From: Mycobacterium sp. IS-1496
Lineage (GTDB): Bacteria > Actinomycetota > Actinomycetes > Mycobacteriales > Mycobacteriaceae
Length of the DNA: 64,000 bases
Reading direction: 5' to 3'
Assembly (NCBI RefSeq): GCF_001499995.1
Contig: NZ_LQIU01000001.1
Coordinates: forward strand, 1 to 64,000
The translations under genes were made by a program, and so were the position numbers. The notes beneath the pieces were generated by a model that saw only the letters and a program-made list of their open reading frames with translations, was not told where the DNA came from and made no database searches. Shown here in pieces: positions 19,057 to 29,976 of this stretch (within the stretch, counting starts at the first letter, position 1; every line of letters starts with the position of its first letter).

Positions 19057-20502
19057 CTACGGAAAGCGATTCAGGCACCGCTGCTCGTCGCCGAGCACCC
19101 CGACCCGGAACGCGTCGATCCGGGCGAACCCGGACGGCACCGACTCGCCGTTGACGTCGCTGGCCGCCAGGCCGTTGCTCAGGATCCCCGACACCGCCTC
19201 GTCGAGGTCGCCCGCCGTCAGCGCGACCGTGCTGCCGTCGGGGGTGGTGACGTCGCTGGACAGCTTCGTGGTCGCCACCCCCGTCAGGCACGCGGTGCGC
19301 AGCGCCGCCTCGGCGGTGTCGAGCACCAGCCCCCGCTCGTGCTGCACTGCCTGCAGGTATCGCGACATCAGCACCGAGTACGCCGTGTTGTCGCCGTTGG
19401 CCAGCCCGTGGGTGTCGACGTCCAGTTGCGGGGCGCCCATCGTCTGCAGTTCCGGGAGGTCGACGACGAGCCGGTTCGTGGCCGGGCAGTAGGACACCGG
19501 CGGGCTCGGGCGCGCGTCCGGGCACGTCTCGGCGGCCTCGGCGGCGAAGTCGAGCGCAGGCGGGCGGGCGGGTTCGAGGGTGATGGTCAGCGCATCGACG
19601 ATCGCACGCACGGATTCGGCGGTCACCGGCAGTTCGCCGGTCTGGTCCTCGGCCAGCAACACCGGCAGATCCCCACGGCGCTGGCCGATCTCACGCAGGT
19701 CGATGGCCGCGCACGACGAAGGCCCGTCGGTGAACCCGAACTGGAAGGCCGACACGCGTTCGAACGCCGAACCGTGTTCGTCGAGCGCGGCGAAGAGGTC
19801 ACCTTCAGTGAACAAGGGGTCGCGGAACGCGATGACGGCCGACAACACGCTGTTGAGGCCGTCACCGGTGCTCAGGGTGAAGCGCGGCGACGACCCCTCG
19901 GCCACCCAGCGCATGTAGGCCCCGGCGAAGCAGTCGGCCTGCTGTTCGGGCACGAGCACCGGGGTGTCGGGTCCGTTGAGTTCTGCCTGACGCACGATCG
20001 GGTGCCCGTACTCGTGGGCGAGCACCATCGACACACCCATGTCCCCGTTCGCGGCCCGCAACGTCGGCAGGAGCTCACCGCGATCCCACCCGATCGTGTT
20101 CTCCTCGAGACAGAATCCGGCGTTGACGAGGTCGACGGTGTCGATGCCGCAGAACAGTCCGTCGAACTGCGCGGAGTCCCACGACACCAGCGTCTCGATC
20201 GGGGTGAACCGGTCGCCGCCGAACGTCTCCGGATAGGCCTGCGTCCAGAACTCCTCGACGTCGCTGACCGCCGCGGCGGCCAGCGCGTCGATGTCACCGC
20301 CGTCGGAGCCGGCGACCTCACGGGTGGGGGCCTCGGCGTCGGGGCGCAGTCCCGTCGGCCCGTCGGTGGCCACCATGCCGGCCACCCGGAATGGGCTGTC
20401 GAACACCGACACCGGACGGCCCTGCAGGGTGGTCGAGCAGCCGGCCGCCACCATGACGGCCACCGCGGTGACCCCGGCACCGAACACCCGCCGTCGGCTC
20501 AT
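19057..20502 (-). CDS. Putative neutral zinc metallopeptidase lipoprotein
   Basis: A 481-residue predicted lipoprotein. The start MSRRRVFGAGVTAVAVMVAA is followed by a lipobox Cys (VAAGCS) at about residue 22. The protease motif HEYGH (in SMVLAHEYGHPIV) gives two zinc ligands and the catalytic Glu, and EQQADCFAGAYM supplies the third ligand, as in the YpfJ-type zinc metallopeptidase family. Expected on the outer face of the cytoplasmic membrane. ATG at 20502 has GGAAAGG at good spacing; an upstream GTG at 20523 is less likely. Substrate unknown. It is not part of the M. tuberculosis order here. Confidence 0.82.
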   Translation of the reverse strand: MSRRRVFGAGVTAVAVMVAAGCSTTLQGRPVSVFDSPFRVAGMVATDGPTGLRPDAEAPTREVAGSDGGDIDALAAAAVSDVEEFWTQAYPETFGGDRFTPIETLVSWDSAQFDGLFCGIDTVDLVNAGFCLEENTIGWDRGELLPTLRAANGDMGVSMVLAHEYGHPIVRQAELNGPDTPVLVPEQQADCFAGAYMRWVAEGSSPRFTLSTGDGLNSVLSAVIAFRDPLFTEGDLFAALDEHGSAFERVSAFQFGFTDGPSSCAAIDLREIGQRRGDLPVLLAEDQTGELPVTAESVRAIVDALTITLEPARPPALDFAAEAAETCPDARPSPPVSYCPATNRLVVDLPELQTMGAPQLDVDTHGLANGDNTAYSVLMSRYLQAVQHERGLVLDTAEAALRTACLTGVATTKLSSDVTTPDGSTVALTAGDLDEAVSGILSNGLAASDVNGESVPSGFARIDAFRVGVLGDEQRCLNRFP

Positions 20503-20544
20503 GCTGGCGCCTTTCCGTGTCACGTCGTGTGAAGGATAGTGACG

Positions 20545-22539
20545 TCAGCCGCCTGCCCGGAGCCGTTCGAGCGCGGCGCGCACCCGGGCCGCGTCGGTGG
20601 TGGCCCAGAACGGGGGCAGCGAGGCGCGCAGGAAGCCGCTGTAGCGGGCGGTGGCCATGCGCGAGTCCAGCACCGCGACCACCCCCCGGTCGTCGGTCCG
20701 CCGGAGCAACCGGCCCGCCCCCTGGGCCAGCAGCAGCGCGGCGTGCGAGGCGGCGACGGCCATGAAACCGTTGCCGCCGTGGGCGGTCACGGCCCGTTGT
20801 CTGGCGGTCAACAACGGGTCGTCGGGCCGCGGGAACGGAATCCGGTCGATCAGCACCAGGGACAGCGACGGCCCCGGCACGTCGACGCCCTGCCACAGCG
20901 ACAGCGTGCCGAACAGCGAGGTCTGCGGGTCGGCGGCGAACCGTTCCACCAGTGCCGAGGTGGTGTCCTCGCCCTGACACAACACGGGCGTGTCGAGCCG
21001 GTCCCGCATCACCTCCGCGGCGGCCTTGGCCGCGCGCATCGAGGAGAACAGCCCCAGCGTGCGGCCGCCCGCGGCGGTGATCAGCGTCTCGATCTCCTCG
21101 AGCTGTTCGGCCGAACCCGTCCCGTCACGGCCGGGCGGCGGCAGATGGGCGGCGACGTAGAGGATCCCGGCCTTGGCGTGTTGGAACGGCGAGCCGACGT
21201 CGAGCCCGTGCCATGTCGTGTCGGCCAGCCCCCACGCCCGGGCCATGGCCTCGAAGTTGCCGCCCACGGTCAACGTCGCCGACGTCAACACCGTGGTCGC
21301 GTGCTCGAAGAGGCGGGTGCGCAGCAGTCCGGCCACCGACAGCGGGGCGACCCGCAGGATCGCGCTGACCGAACCCGGGCCGCCCTCGTGGTCCAGCCAC
21401 ACCACGTCCACGCGGTCGGGGATGGCCGGAACGAAGGAGTCCAGGATCCGGTTGGCGGTGTCGCTGACGTCGGTCAACGCGGTCACCGCCTCGGTACGTG
21501 CGGCGGCGGCCCTCGGATCACTCGGTGCGGTGTCGATCGCCGACCGCGCCCGGTCGGCCGCGTCGCGCAGCGCGGTGAGATAGGTGGCCAGCTCGTCGTC
21601 GAGCCGGTCGATGCGCCCGGGCGTGCCGTCGTGGATGGCCGACGACACGGTGGCGACGGCCGCCTCCAACCGGTCCGCGAGTTCCCCCTCCACCAACCGC
21701 GCCACCCGGCGGTGGGCGATGCCCAGCGAGGTGGCCGACAGCTCAGCGGTCGCCACCGACGTGACCCGGTCGGCCAGTTCGTGCGCCTCGTCGATCACCA
21801 CCGCGCTGTGTTCGGGCAGCACCGCGGCATCGGACATCGCGTCGATCGCCAGCAGCGCGTGGTTGGTCACCACCACGTCCACGTCGGCCGCCTTGCCGCG
21901 GGCCTTCTCGGCGAAGCAGTCCGTGCCGTACGGGCAGCGGGTGACGCCGATGCACTCCCGGGCCGACACGCTCACCTGACGCCACGACCGGTCCGGGACG
22001 CCGGGCCGCAGTTCGTCGCGGTCGCCGGTCTCGGTGTCCGAGGACCATTTCGTCAGCCGCTGCACATCACGCCCGAGCGCGGTGGCCGCCACCGCGTCGA
22101 ACAGCTCCTTCTGGGGGCGGTCGTCCGGGGCGTCTCCGGTGCCCGCGGTGCCGTTGTGGATCTTGTTGAGACACAGGTAATTCCCGCGTCCCTTGAGCAG
22201 CGCGAACTGCGGGCGGCGCGGCAGCGCCCCAGTGAGCGCGTCGGCCAGGCGGGGCAGGTCGCGGTCGACGAGTTGGCGCTGCAGGGCGATCGTGGCGGTC
22301 GAGACCACGACCGGTTCGTCGGCGGCGATCGCGTGGGCGATCGCGGGCACGAGGTAGGCCAGCGACTTACCGGTGCCGGTGCCGGCCTGCACGGCCAGAT
22401 GCCGGCCGGTGTCGAACGCCTGCGCCACGGCCCTGGCCATCTCGACCTGACCGGACCGTTCGGCGCCGCCCACCGCCGCGACGGCCGCGGCCAGCAGGTC
22501 GGTGACGCGCTCGCAGGGATCCTCGTCGCCCGTGGCCAC
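20545..22539 (-). CDS. dinG: ATP-dependent helicase DinG
   Basis: XPD-like superfamily 2 helicase that unwinds branched DNA in the 5'-3' direction. The 664-residue protein has Walker A (GTGTGKS) near residue 50, four spaced cysteines for an iron-sulfur cluster (the CLN cysteine, then CIGVTRCPYGTDC), the DEAH box (VVIDEAHEL) and C-terminal motifs ending in GRLLRRTDDRG. GTG at 22539 gives the length of M. tuberculosis DinG and lies two bases after the pncB stop, so the two genes share a transcript. A longer reading runs 29 codons into pncB and is not credible. Confidence 0.94.
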   Translation of the reverse strand: MATGDEDPCERVTDLLAAAVAAVGGAERSGQVEMARAVAQAFDTGRHLAVQAGTGTGKSLAYLVPAIAHAIAADEPVVVSTATIALQRQLVDRDLPRLADALTGALPRRPQFALLKGRGNYLCLNKIHNGTAGTGDAPDDRPQKELFDAVAATALGRDVQRLTKWSSDTETGDRDELRPGVPDRSWRQVSVSARECIGVTRCPYGTDCFAEKARGKAADVDVVVTNHALLAIDAMSDAAVLPEHSAVVIDEAHELADRVTSVATAELSATSLGIAHRRVARLVEGELADRLEAAVATVSSAIHDGTPGRIDRLDDELATYLTALRDAADRARSAIDTAPSDPRAAAARTEAVTALTDVSDTANRILDSFVPAIPDRVDVVWLDHEGGPGSVSAILRVAPLSVAGLLRTRLFEHATTVLTSATLTVGGNFEAMARAWGLADTTWHGLDVGSPFQHAKAGILYVAAHLPPPGRDGTGSAEQLEEIETLITAAGGRTLGLFSSMRAAKAAAEVMRDRLDTPVLCQGEDTTSALVERFAADPQTSLFGTLSLWQGVDVPGPSLSLVLIDRIPFPRPDDPLLTARQRAVTAHGGNGFMAVAASHAALLLAQGAGRLLRRTDDRGVVAVLDSRMATARYSGFLRASLPPFWATTDAARVRAALERLRAGG

Positions 22540-22541
22540 TC

Positions 22542-23855
22542 CTAGGGCCGTTCGCCGCCGCGGGCGGAGGCGATCATGCGGGTGGGGACGGCCGGTTCGC
22601 CGCGGGAAAGTTTGAGCCCGTCCCACGGCAGGCTGTGCAGCCCTGCGGTGACCCGCTCGCGCGCCGCGGCCAGGCCGAGCTCGCCGACCGGTTCGCCGGC
22701 ACTGACCAGGGGCACCGTCAACGGGCGCAGTTCGTGGTCGCCGAAGCCGGTGGGCGGTGCGCCGTACGGGTGCACGATCTCCTCGAGGATCGTGCCGGAC
22801 GGTTTCACCAGGCGGGCCGCCTGTTTGCGTCCGCCGTGGGATTCCTTGTGGCTGCTGCGTTTCTCGACCGGGAGGCCGTCGACCTCGACGAGTTTGTAGA
22901 CCATGCCCGCCGTCGGTGCGCCGGAGCCGGTGACCAGTGAGGTGCCGACACCATAGATGTCGACCGGTTCCGCGCGCAGCGCGGCGATCGCGAACTCGTC
23001 GAGGTCGCCGGAGACCACGATGCGGGTCCCCGACGCGCCGAGGCCGTCGAGTTGGCCGCGCACCTGCCGGGCCAGCACCCCGAGGTCACCGGAGTCGATG
23101 CGCACCGCACCCAGGTGTGGACCGGCCACCGCGACGGCGTTGGCGACGCCGGCGGTGATGTCGTAGGTGTCGACCAGCAGTGTGGTGCCCGCCCCGAGGG
23201 CCTCGACCTGAGCCCGGAACGCGGCCACCTCGTCAGGGCCGTCGGGGGTGGTGTGCAGCAGTGTGAAGGCGTGGGCGCTGGTCCCCATCGCCGGTACCCC
23301 GTAGCGGCGTTGCGCCTCGAGGTTCGAGCTGCCGGCGAATCCGGCCAGATAGGCGGCCCGGGCGGCGGCCACCGCCGCCTGCTCGTGGGTGCGCCGCGAC
23401 CCCATCTCGATGAGCGGCCTGCCCTGGGCGGCGCCGGCCATCCGGGCGGCGGCCGAGGCGATCGCGCTGTCGTGGTTGAAGATCGACAGCGCCAGCGTCT
23501 CGAGCAGCACACATTCCGCGAACGTGCCGTGCACCGACAGCACCGGCGAGCCCGGGAAGTACAGTTCGCCCTCGGGGTAACCGTCGACGTCGCCGCCGAA
23601 GCGGTAGCCGGCGAGGTAGCCCAGGGTCTCGTCGTCGAGGAAGTCGGCGACGGCCGCCAGTGCCGCGTCGTCGAAGGTGAACTGCCGCAACGCCTCGACG
23701 AACCGCGCGGTCCCCGCCACCACGCCGTATCGGCGGCCGTCGGGCAGTCGGCGGGCGAAGATCTCGAACGTCGCGCGCCGGTGCGCGGTCCCGTCCCGCA
23801 GCGCGGCTGCCAGCATCGTCAGCTCGTATTTGTCGGTCAGCAGCGCGGCTGTCAC
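22542..23855 (-). CDS. pncB: Nicotinate phosphoribosyltransferase
   Basis: Makes nicotinate mononucleotide from nicotinate and PRPP in NAD salvage. The 437-residue protein starts at LLTDKYELTMLAAALRDG, the conserved substrate-binding N-terminus, and has the phosphoribosyl-binding region VRIDSGDLGVLARQVR, GDLDEFAI and YGVGTSLVTG. Counterpart of Rv1330c (pncB1). I chose GTG 23855 rather than GTG 23864 because a TACGGT box sits seven bases before 23855 and overlaps 23864. First gene of the pncB-dinG unit, divergent from clpS. Confidence 0.94.
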   Translation of the reverse strand: MTAALLTDKYELTMLAAALRDGTAHRRATFEIFARRLPDGRRYGVVAGTARFVEALRQFTFDDAALAAVADFLDDETLGYLAGYRFGGDVDGYPEGELYFPGSPVLSVHGTFAECVLLETLALSIFNHDSAIASAAARMAGAAQGRPLIEMGSRRTHEQAAVAAARAAYLAGFAGSSNLEAQRRYGVPAMGTSAHAFTLLHTTPDGPDEVAAFRAQVEALGAGTTLLVDTYDITAGVANAVAVAGPHLGAVRIDSGDLGVLARQVRGQLDGLGASGTRIVVSGDLDEFAIAALRAEPVDIYGVGTSLVTGSGAPTAGMVYKLVEVDGLPVEKRSSHKESHGGRKQAARLVKPSGTILEEIVHPYGAPPTGFGDHELRPLTVPLVSAGEPVGELGLAAARERVTAGLHSLPWDGLKLSRGEPAVPTRMIASARGGERP

Positions 23856-23862
23856 AGCTGCC

Positions 23863-23868
23863 ACCGTA
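23863..23868 (-). promoter_or_regulatory. -10 element TACGGT, leaderless start of pncB
   Basis: On the minus strand TACGGT is followed by seven bases and GTG 23855. Only about 20 bases separate it from the divergent clpS box. Confidence 0.6.
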
Positions 23869-23887
23869 ACCCGTATGGCCGCCCCGG

Positions 23888-23893
23888 TATCCT
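23888..23893 (+). promoter_or_regulatory. -10 element TATCCT, leaderless start of clpS
   Basis: TATCCT is followed by six bases and the ATG at 23900, without a ribosome binding site. Confidence 0.65.
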
Positions 23894-23899
23894 GACGGC

Positions 23900-24211
23900 A
23901 TGGTCACACCGGCGAAAGCCCCGGGAACCCGCGAGCAGCGCGACGTGGCCACGGTGCCGGAGCAGGACGAGGCCACCGAGGCGCCCTGGGTGACCATCGT
24001 CTGGGACGATCCGGTGAACCTGATGACCTACGTGACCTACGTCCTGCAGAAGCTGTTCGGCTACAGCGAACCGCATGCCACCAAGCTGATGCTGCAGGTG
24101 CACAACGAGGGCAAGGCCGTCGTGTCGGCGGGCAGCCGCGAGTCCATGGAGGTCGATGTGTCCAAGCTGCACGCAGCGGGTCTCTGGGCGACCATGCAGC
24201 AGGACCGCTGA
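23900..24211 (+). CDS. clpS: ATP-dependent Clp protease adaptor ClpS
   Basis: Delivers N-degron substrates to the ClpC/ClpP protease. The 103-residue protein has a disordered N-terminal tail (residues 1-30) and the ClpS fold with [19 protein letters not shown], where Asn-Leu-Met holds the N-end residue, and the helix [16 protein letters not shown]. Counterpart of Rv1331. The next two genes follow closely and are probably co-transcribed. Confidence 0.95.
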   Translation: MVTPAKAPGTREQRDVATVPEQDEATEAPWVTIVWDDPVNLMTYVTYVLQKLFGYSEPHATKLMLQVHNEGKAVVSAGSRESMEVDVSKLHAAGLWATMQQDR

Positions 24212-24224
24212 CGGGGACGCTGGA

Positions 24225-24812
24225 GTGCGCAAATGGAAGCGGGTGCAGACGGCCGACGGTGCGAGGTTCCGGTCCGCGCTCCAACCGCATGAGGCGGCGC
24301 TGCTGCACAGCCTGGTCAGCTCGGTGAAGGGCATGCTCGACGAGCGTGAATCATCCTCTCCGGCAGACGAACTCGAGGAGATCACCGGGATGCGCACCGG
24401 GCACACGGCGCCCCCGCCGGATGCCACCATGAGGCGGCTGCTGCCGGACTTCTTCCGTGCGGCCACCGATCATCCGGCCGGGTCCGGCACCGCGGAGAGT
24501 CTCAACAGTGCGCTGCGCAGCCTGCACGAACCGGAGATCCTGGCCGCCAAACGTGATGCGGCACAACGCCTGCTGGACACCATGCCGGCCGGCGGCGGGC
24601 GGTTCGAGCTCACCGAGGACGATGCGCACGCCTGGGCCGCCGCGGTCAACGACGTCCGGCTGGCGCTGGGGACGATGCTCGACATCGACGCCATCGGTGG
24701 CGACGAACTGCCCGCGGACCACCCGATGGCCGGACACGTGGACGTGTACCAGTGGTTGACGGTGCTGCAGGAGTACCTCGTGCTCAGCCTGGTCGGGAAA
24801 CCGCTGCAATGA
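24225..24812 (+). CDS. DUF2017 family protein (Rv1332-like)
   Basis: A 195-residue actinobacterial protein of unknown function that always seems to accompany clpS. It is mainly helical, with an acidic middle (ELTEDDAHAWAAAVNDVRLALG) and no membrane segment. Older annotations call it a transcriptional regulator, but I see no convincing DNA-binding motif. GTG 24225 is 13 bases after the clpS stop with GGGGA upstream. Its stop overlaps the next gene's start (ATGA). A role in Clp-linked proteolysis is a context inference only. Confidence 0.85.
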   Translation: MRKWKRVQTADGARFRSALQPHEAALLHSLVSSVKGMLDERESSSPADELEEITGMRTGHTAPPPDATMRRLLPDFFRAATDHPAGSGTAESLNSALRSLHEPEILAAKRDAAQRLLDTMPAGGGRFELTEDDAHAWAAAVNDVRLALGTMLDIDAIGGDELPADHPMAGHVDVYQWLTVLQEYLVLSLVGKPLQ

Positions 24813-25831
24813 GCGGATCGATCACCGACGTCGCGGGCATCCGCGTCGGCCACCACGACCGGTTGGACGCCGACGCCGCGCTGGGCAGCGGGTGGGCCAG
24901 CGGCACCACCGTCGTGCTCACCCCGCCCGGCACCGTCGGGGCGGTCGACGGGCGGGGCGGTGCGCCGGGCACCAGGGAGACCGATCTCCTCGATCCGAGC
25001 AATTCGGTACGCCATGCCGACGCCGTCGTGCTGACCGGCGGGAGCGCCTACGGGCTGGCCGCCGCCGACGGGGTGATGGCGTGGCTCGAGGAGCAGGGCC
25101 GCGGCGTCGCACTAGACGGCGGTGTGGTGCCGATCGTGCCGGCCGCGGTGATCTTCGACCTGCCGGTCGGCGGCTGGGCGTGCCGGCCGACCGCGGAGTT
25201 CGGCTACGCCGCCGCCGCGAGCGCCGGTGTCGACGTCGCGGTGGGGACCGTCGGCGCCGGGGTCGGGGCGCGGGCCGGCGTCCTCAAGGGCGGCGTGGGG
25301 ACGGCTTCGGTCGTCCTGGACAACGGGGTGACGGTCGGTGCGATCGTCGTCGTCAACTCCGCGGGCGAGGCCTTCGACACCGCGACCGGACTGCCGTGGA
25401 TGGCGGAGTACCGGCGTGAGTTCGGGCTCGTCGACCCGCCGGCCGACCAGATCGCGGCCTATGCGGGCCGCCATCAGGAGCTCAGCCCGCTCAACACCAC
25501 GATCGCCGTGGTCGCGACCGACGCCGCGGTCAGCCCGGCGGGCTGCCGCCGTGTGGCCGTCGCCGCGCACGACGGGTTGGCCCGCACGCTGCGGCCGTGT
25601 CACACGCCGCTCGACGGGGATACGGTGTTCGCACTGGCCACCGGTGCGGTCGAGGTGCCGCCGGACCCCACCACACCGGCGTCGATGTCGCCCGAGGTGC
25701 CGTTGATGACCGCGATCGGCGAGGCCGCGGCGGACTGTCTGGCCCGCGCCGTGATGGTCGGCGTGCTGGCCGCCGAGGGGGCCGCCGGAATACCCACGTA
25801 CCGGGACCTGTTGCCCGGAGCGTTCGGGTGA
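24809..25831 (+). CDS. P1 (DmpA/S58-type) family peptidase, probably self-cleaving
   Basis: A 340-residue Ntn-hydrolase-like protein matching Rv1333. The motif LNTTIAVVATDA places a probable self-cleavage site between Asn229 and Thr230, giving alpha and beta chains with Thr as nucleophile, as in DmpA and ArgJ relatives. Other family features are AVDGRGGAPGTRETDLLDP and VLTGGSAYGLAAADGVMAWL. Relatives act on beta-peptides, D-amino-acid amides or nylon oligomers; the physiological substrate is unknown. Coupled by ATGA to the DUF2017 gene and upstream of the cysteine genes. Confidence 0.88.
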   Translation: MSGSITDVAGIRVGHHDRLDADAALGSGWASGTTVVLTPPGTVGAVDGRGGAPGTRETDLLDPSNSVRHADAVVLTGGSAYGLAAADGVMAWLEEQGRGVALDGGVVPIVPAAVIFDLPVGGWACRPTAEFGYAAAASAGVDVAVGTVGAGVGARAGVLKGGVGTASVVLDNGVTVGAIVVVNSAGEAFDTATGLPWMAEYRREFGLVDPPADQIAAYAGRHQELSPLNTTIAVVATDAAVSPAGCRRVAVAAHDGLARTLRPCHTPLDGDTVFALATGAVEVPPDPTTPASMSPEVPLMTAIGEAAADCLARAVMVGVLAAEGAAGIPTYRDLLPGAFG

Positions 25832-27544
<1,713 letters not shown>

Positions 27545-27566
27545 GCCCGCGCACGCGAGGAGCATG

Positions 27567-28247
27567 ATGACCCGAGGCTTTCCCGCCAACCCCCCTGCGC
27601 CGCAGCAGAAGCGGCCGGCGTGGGTGGTCGGCGGGGTGACGATCGTCAGCTTCGTCGTCCTGCTCTACGTGATCGAGCTGTTCGACTCGCTCAGCGGGCA
27701 CCGTCTCGACGAGAACGGCATCCGTCCGCTGGAGACCGACGGTCTGTGGGGCATCGTGTTCTCGCCGCTGCTGCACGCCGACTGGCAGCACCTCCTCGCC
27801 AACACCGGCCCGGCGCTGGTGCTCGGGTTCCTGATGACACTGGCCGGGTTGTCCCGGTTCATCTACGCGACCGCGATCGTGTGGATACTCGGGGGCCTCG
27901 GCACCTGGCTGATCGGCAATCTCGGGACGCACTGCCCCTATGTCGGCGTGCGCTGCGAGGTCAACCACATCGGCGCGTCCGGCCTCATCTTCGGCTGGCT
28001 CGCGTTCCTCATCGTGTTCGGGTTCTTTACGCGCAAGGCCTGGGAGATCGTCGTCGGCGTCATCGTGCTGTTCGTCTACGGCGGCATCCTGCTCGGTGTG
28101 CTGCCCGGCACCCCCGGGGTCTCCTGGCAGGGCCATCTGTGCGGCGCGGTCGCCGGTGTCGTGGCCGCCTACGTCCTGTCCAGTCCGGAACGCAAGGCCC
28201 GCGAGCTGCGCGGGTCGCGGACCGCGCCGCCGTACCTGCCGTCGTGA
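27567..28247 (+). CDS. Rhomboid family intramembrane serine protease
   Basis: A 226-residue protein with about six membrane helices. The nucleophilic Ser lies in [15 protein letters not shown] and the partner His in [16 protein letters not shown], the usual rhomboid dyad. [13 protein letters not shown] provides conserved His/Asn residues of helix 2. Counterpart of Rv1337. ATG 27567 is preferred over 27564 for spacing from GAGGAG. Its stop overlaps murI by four bases. Substrates of this mycobacterial rhomboid are not known. Confidence 0.92.
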   Translation: MTRGFPANPPAPQQKRPAWVVGGVTIVSFVVLLYVIELFDSLSGHRLDENGIRPLETDGLWGIVFSPLLHADWQHLLANTGPALVLGFLMTLAGLSRFIYATAIVWILGGLGTWLIGNLGTHCPYVGVRCEVNHIGASGLIFGWLAFLIVFGFFTRKAWEIVVGVIVLFVYGGILLGVLPGTPGVSWQGHLCGAVAGVVAAYVLSSPERKARELRGSRTAPPYLPS

Positions 28248-29086
28248 CCACTCCGGCGGGCGATCGGCTGGGCCCGGTCGGGATCTTCGATTCCGGCGTT
28301 GGGGGGCTCACGGTCGCGCGGGCGATCATCGACCAGTTGCCCGACGAGGACATCATCTACGTCGGTGACACCGGCAACGGACCGTACGGTCCGCTGACCA
28401 TCCCTCAGATCCGCGCGCACGCGCTGGCGATCGGCGACGACCTCGTCGAGCGCGGGGTCAAGGCGCTGGTCATCGCCTGCAACTCGGCGTCGTCGGCCTG
28501 CCTGCGCGATGCCCGCGAGCGCTACGCGCCGGTGCCGGTCGTCGAAGTGATCCTGCCCGCGGTGCGCCGGGCGGTGGCCACCACGCGAAGCGGCCGCATC
28601 GGGGTGATCGGCACGTCGGCGACCATCGCCTCCGGCGCCTACCAGGACGCGTTCGCCGCCGCCCGCGACATCGAGGTCGTCGGGGTCGCCTGCCCCCGGT
28701 TCGTCGACTTCGTCGAACGCGGCGTGACCAGCGGACGCCAGGTCCTCGGGCTGGCCGAGGCCTACCTCGAACCACTGCAGCGGGCCGACGTCGACACGCT
28801 GGTGCTCGGGTGCACGCACTACCCGATGCTCTCCGGTCTGATCCAGCTCGCGATGGGCGATCACGTCACGCTGGTGTCGAGCGCGGAGGAGACGGCCAAG
28901 GACCTGTTGCGGGTGCTGACCGAACTGGACCTGCTGCGCCCGCATCCCGCCGATCCCGCCGCCACCCCGGCCACCCGGGTGTTCGAATCCACCGGGGACC
29001 CAGAGGCTTTCACCGCACTGGCGGCCCGCTTCCTGGGCCCGAGTCTGGACGGGGTGCGGCCGGTACAGCGCCGCGTCGAGGCGTAG
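28244..29086 (+). CDS. murI: Glutamate racemase
   Basis: Makes D-glutamate for peptidoglycan. The 280-residue protein has the two catalytic cysteines in [10 protein letters not shown] and LGCTHYPML, the N-terminal [14 protein letters not shown] and [10 protein letters not shown]. Its GTG overlaps the rhomboid stop (GTGA), so expression is coupled. A hairpin follows after 16 bases. Confidence 0.96.
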   Translation: MTTPAGDRLGPVGIFDSGVGGLTVARAIIDQLPDEDIIYVGDTGNGPYGPLTIPQIRAHALAIGDDLVERGVKALVIACNSASSACLRDARERYAPVPVVEVILPAVRRAVATTRSGRIGVIGTSATIASGAYQDAFAAARDIEVVGVACPRFVDFVERGVTSGRQVLGLAEAYLEPLQRADVDTLVLGCTHYPMLSGLIQLAMGDHVTLVSSAEETAKDLLRVLTELDLLRPHPADPAATPATRVFESTGDPEAFTALAARFLGPSLDGVRPVQRRVEA

Positions 29087-29102
29087 CGCCTGCCGGGCCT
29101 GC

Positions 29103-29124
29103 GGCCGGTGGTGACAAACCGGCC
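29103..29124 (+). terminator. Hairpin after murI
   Basis: GGCCGGT pairs with ACCGGCC around an eight-base loop and is followed by ATGTTTTCG. It probably ends the mec-to-murI transcript. Confidence 0.55.
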
Positions 29125-29167
29125 ATGTTTTCGTCAACAGAGTTCTGGGCATGGCAAGCTAGTGGGC

Positions 29168-29935
29168 GTGCGAATCACCGTACTCGGTTGCTCCGGCAGT
29201 GTGGTCGGGCCTGATTCGCCGGCGTCCGGATACCTTCTGACCGCACCTGACACCCCGCCGCTGGTGCTGGATTTCGGCGGCGGCGTGCTGGGCGCGCTGC
29301 AGCGGCATGCCGACCCCAACGCGGTGTCGGTGCTGTTGAGTCATCTGCACGCCGACCATTGTCTGGACCTGCCCGGGCTGTTCGTGTGGCGCCGCTACCA
29401 CCCGTCGCCGGCGCCCGACCGTGGGGTGCTCTACGGTCCGGCGAACACCTGGGCCCGGCTGGGCGCCGCATCCTCACCGGAGGGCGGGGAGATCGACGAC
29501 ATCTCCGACATCTTCGAGGTGCGGAACTGGTCGGACAACTCCGCCGTGCAGATCGGCGCGCTGTCGGTGTTGCCGCGTCTGGTGTGTCACCCCACCGAGT
29601 CCTACGGGATGCGCTTCACCGATCCGTCCGGTGCGACGTTCGTCTACAGCGGTGACACCGGCTTCTGCGATCCGCTCATCGAACTCGCCCGGGGCGCCGA
29701 CATGTTCCTGTGCGAGGCGTCGTGGACGCATTCGCCGGACCGTCCGCCCGGACTGCACCTGTCGGGTACCGAGGCCGGCCGGGCGGCCGCGCTCGCCGGG
29801 GTCGGGGAACTGCTGCTGACCCACATCCCGCCGTGGACCTCGCGCGAGGACGTGATCAGCGAGGCGAAGGCGGAGTTCGACGGTCCCGTGCACGCGGTGG
29901 TGTGCAACGAGTCTTTCGACGTCATGAAGCACTGA
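29168..29935 (+). CDS. Metallo-beta-lactamase-fold cyclic-nucleotide phosphodiesterase (Rv1339-like)
   Basis: A 255-residue protein of the MBL fold with the metal motif SHLHADHCLDLPG, an Asp in FVYSGDTGFCD and late His in LTHIPPWTS. The M. tuberculosis counterpart Rv1339 was reported as an atypical cAMP phosphodiesterase. It begins VRITVLGCSGS. I prefer GTG 29168, seven bases after a CAAGCT box, over GTG 29162. Two adenylate cyclases are also encoded in this window, so synthesis and breakdown of cAMP both lie here. Confidence 0.88.
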   Translation: MRITVLGCSGSVVGPDSPASGYLLTAPDTPPLVLDFGGGVLGALQRHADPNAVSVLLSHLHADHCLDLPGLFVWRRYHPSPAPDRGVLYGPANTWARLGAASSPEGGEIDDISDIFEVRNWSDNSAVQIGALSVLPRLVCHPTESYGMRFTDPSGATFVYSGDTGFCDPLIELARGADMFLCEASWTHSPDRPPGLHLSGTEAGRAAALAGVGELLLTHIPPWTSREDVISEAKAEFDGPVHAVVCNESFDVMKH

Positions 29936-29964
29936 CTCCCGGCCGCCCCGTCGGGGTGAGCGGT

Positions 29965-29970
29965 TAGGGT
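29965..29970 (+). promoter_or_regulatory. -10 element TAGGGT, leaderless start of rph
   Basis: TAGGGT is followed by six bases and GTG 29977, with no ribosome binding site. Confidence 0.65.
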
Positions 29971-29976
29971 TGGGCC

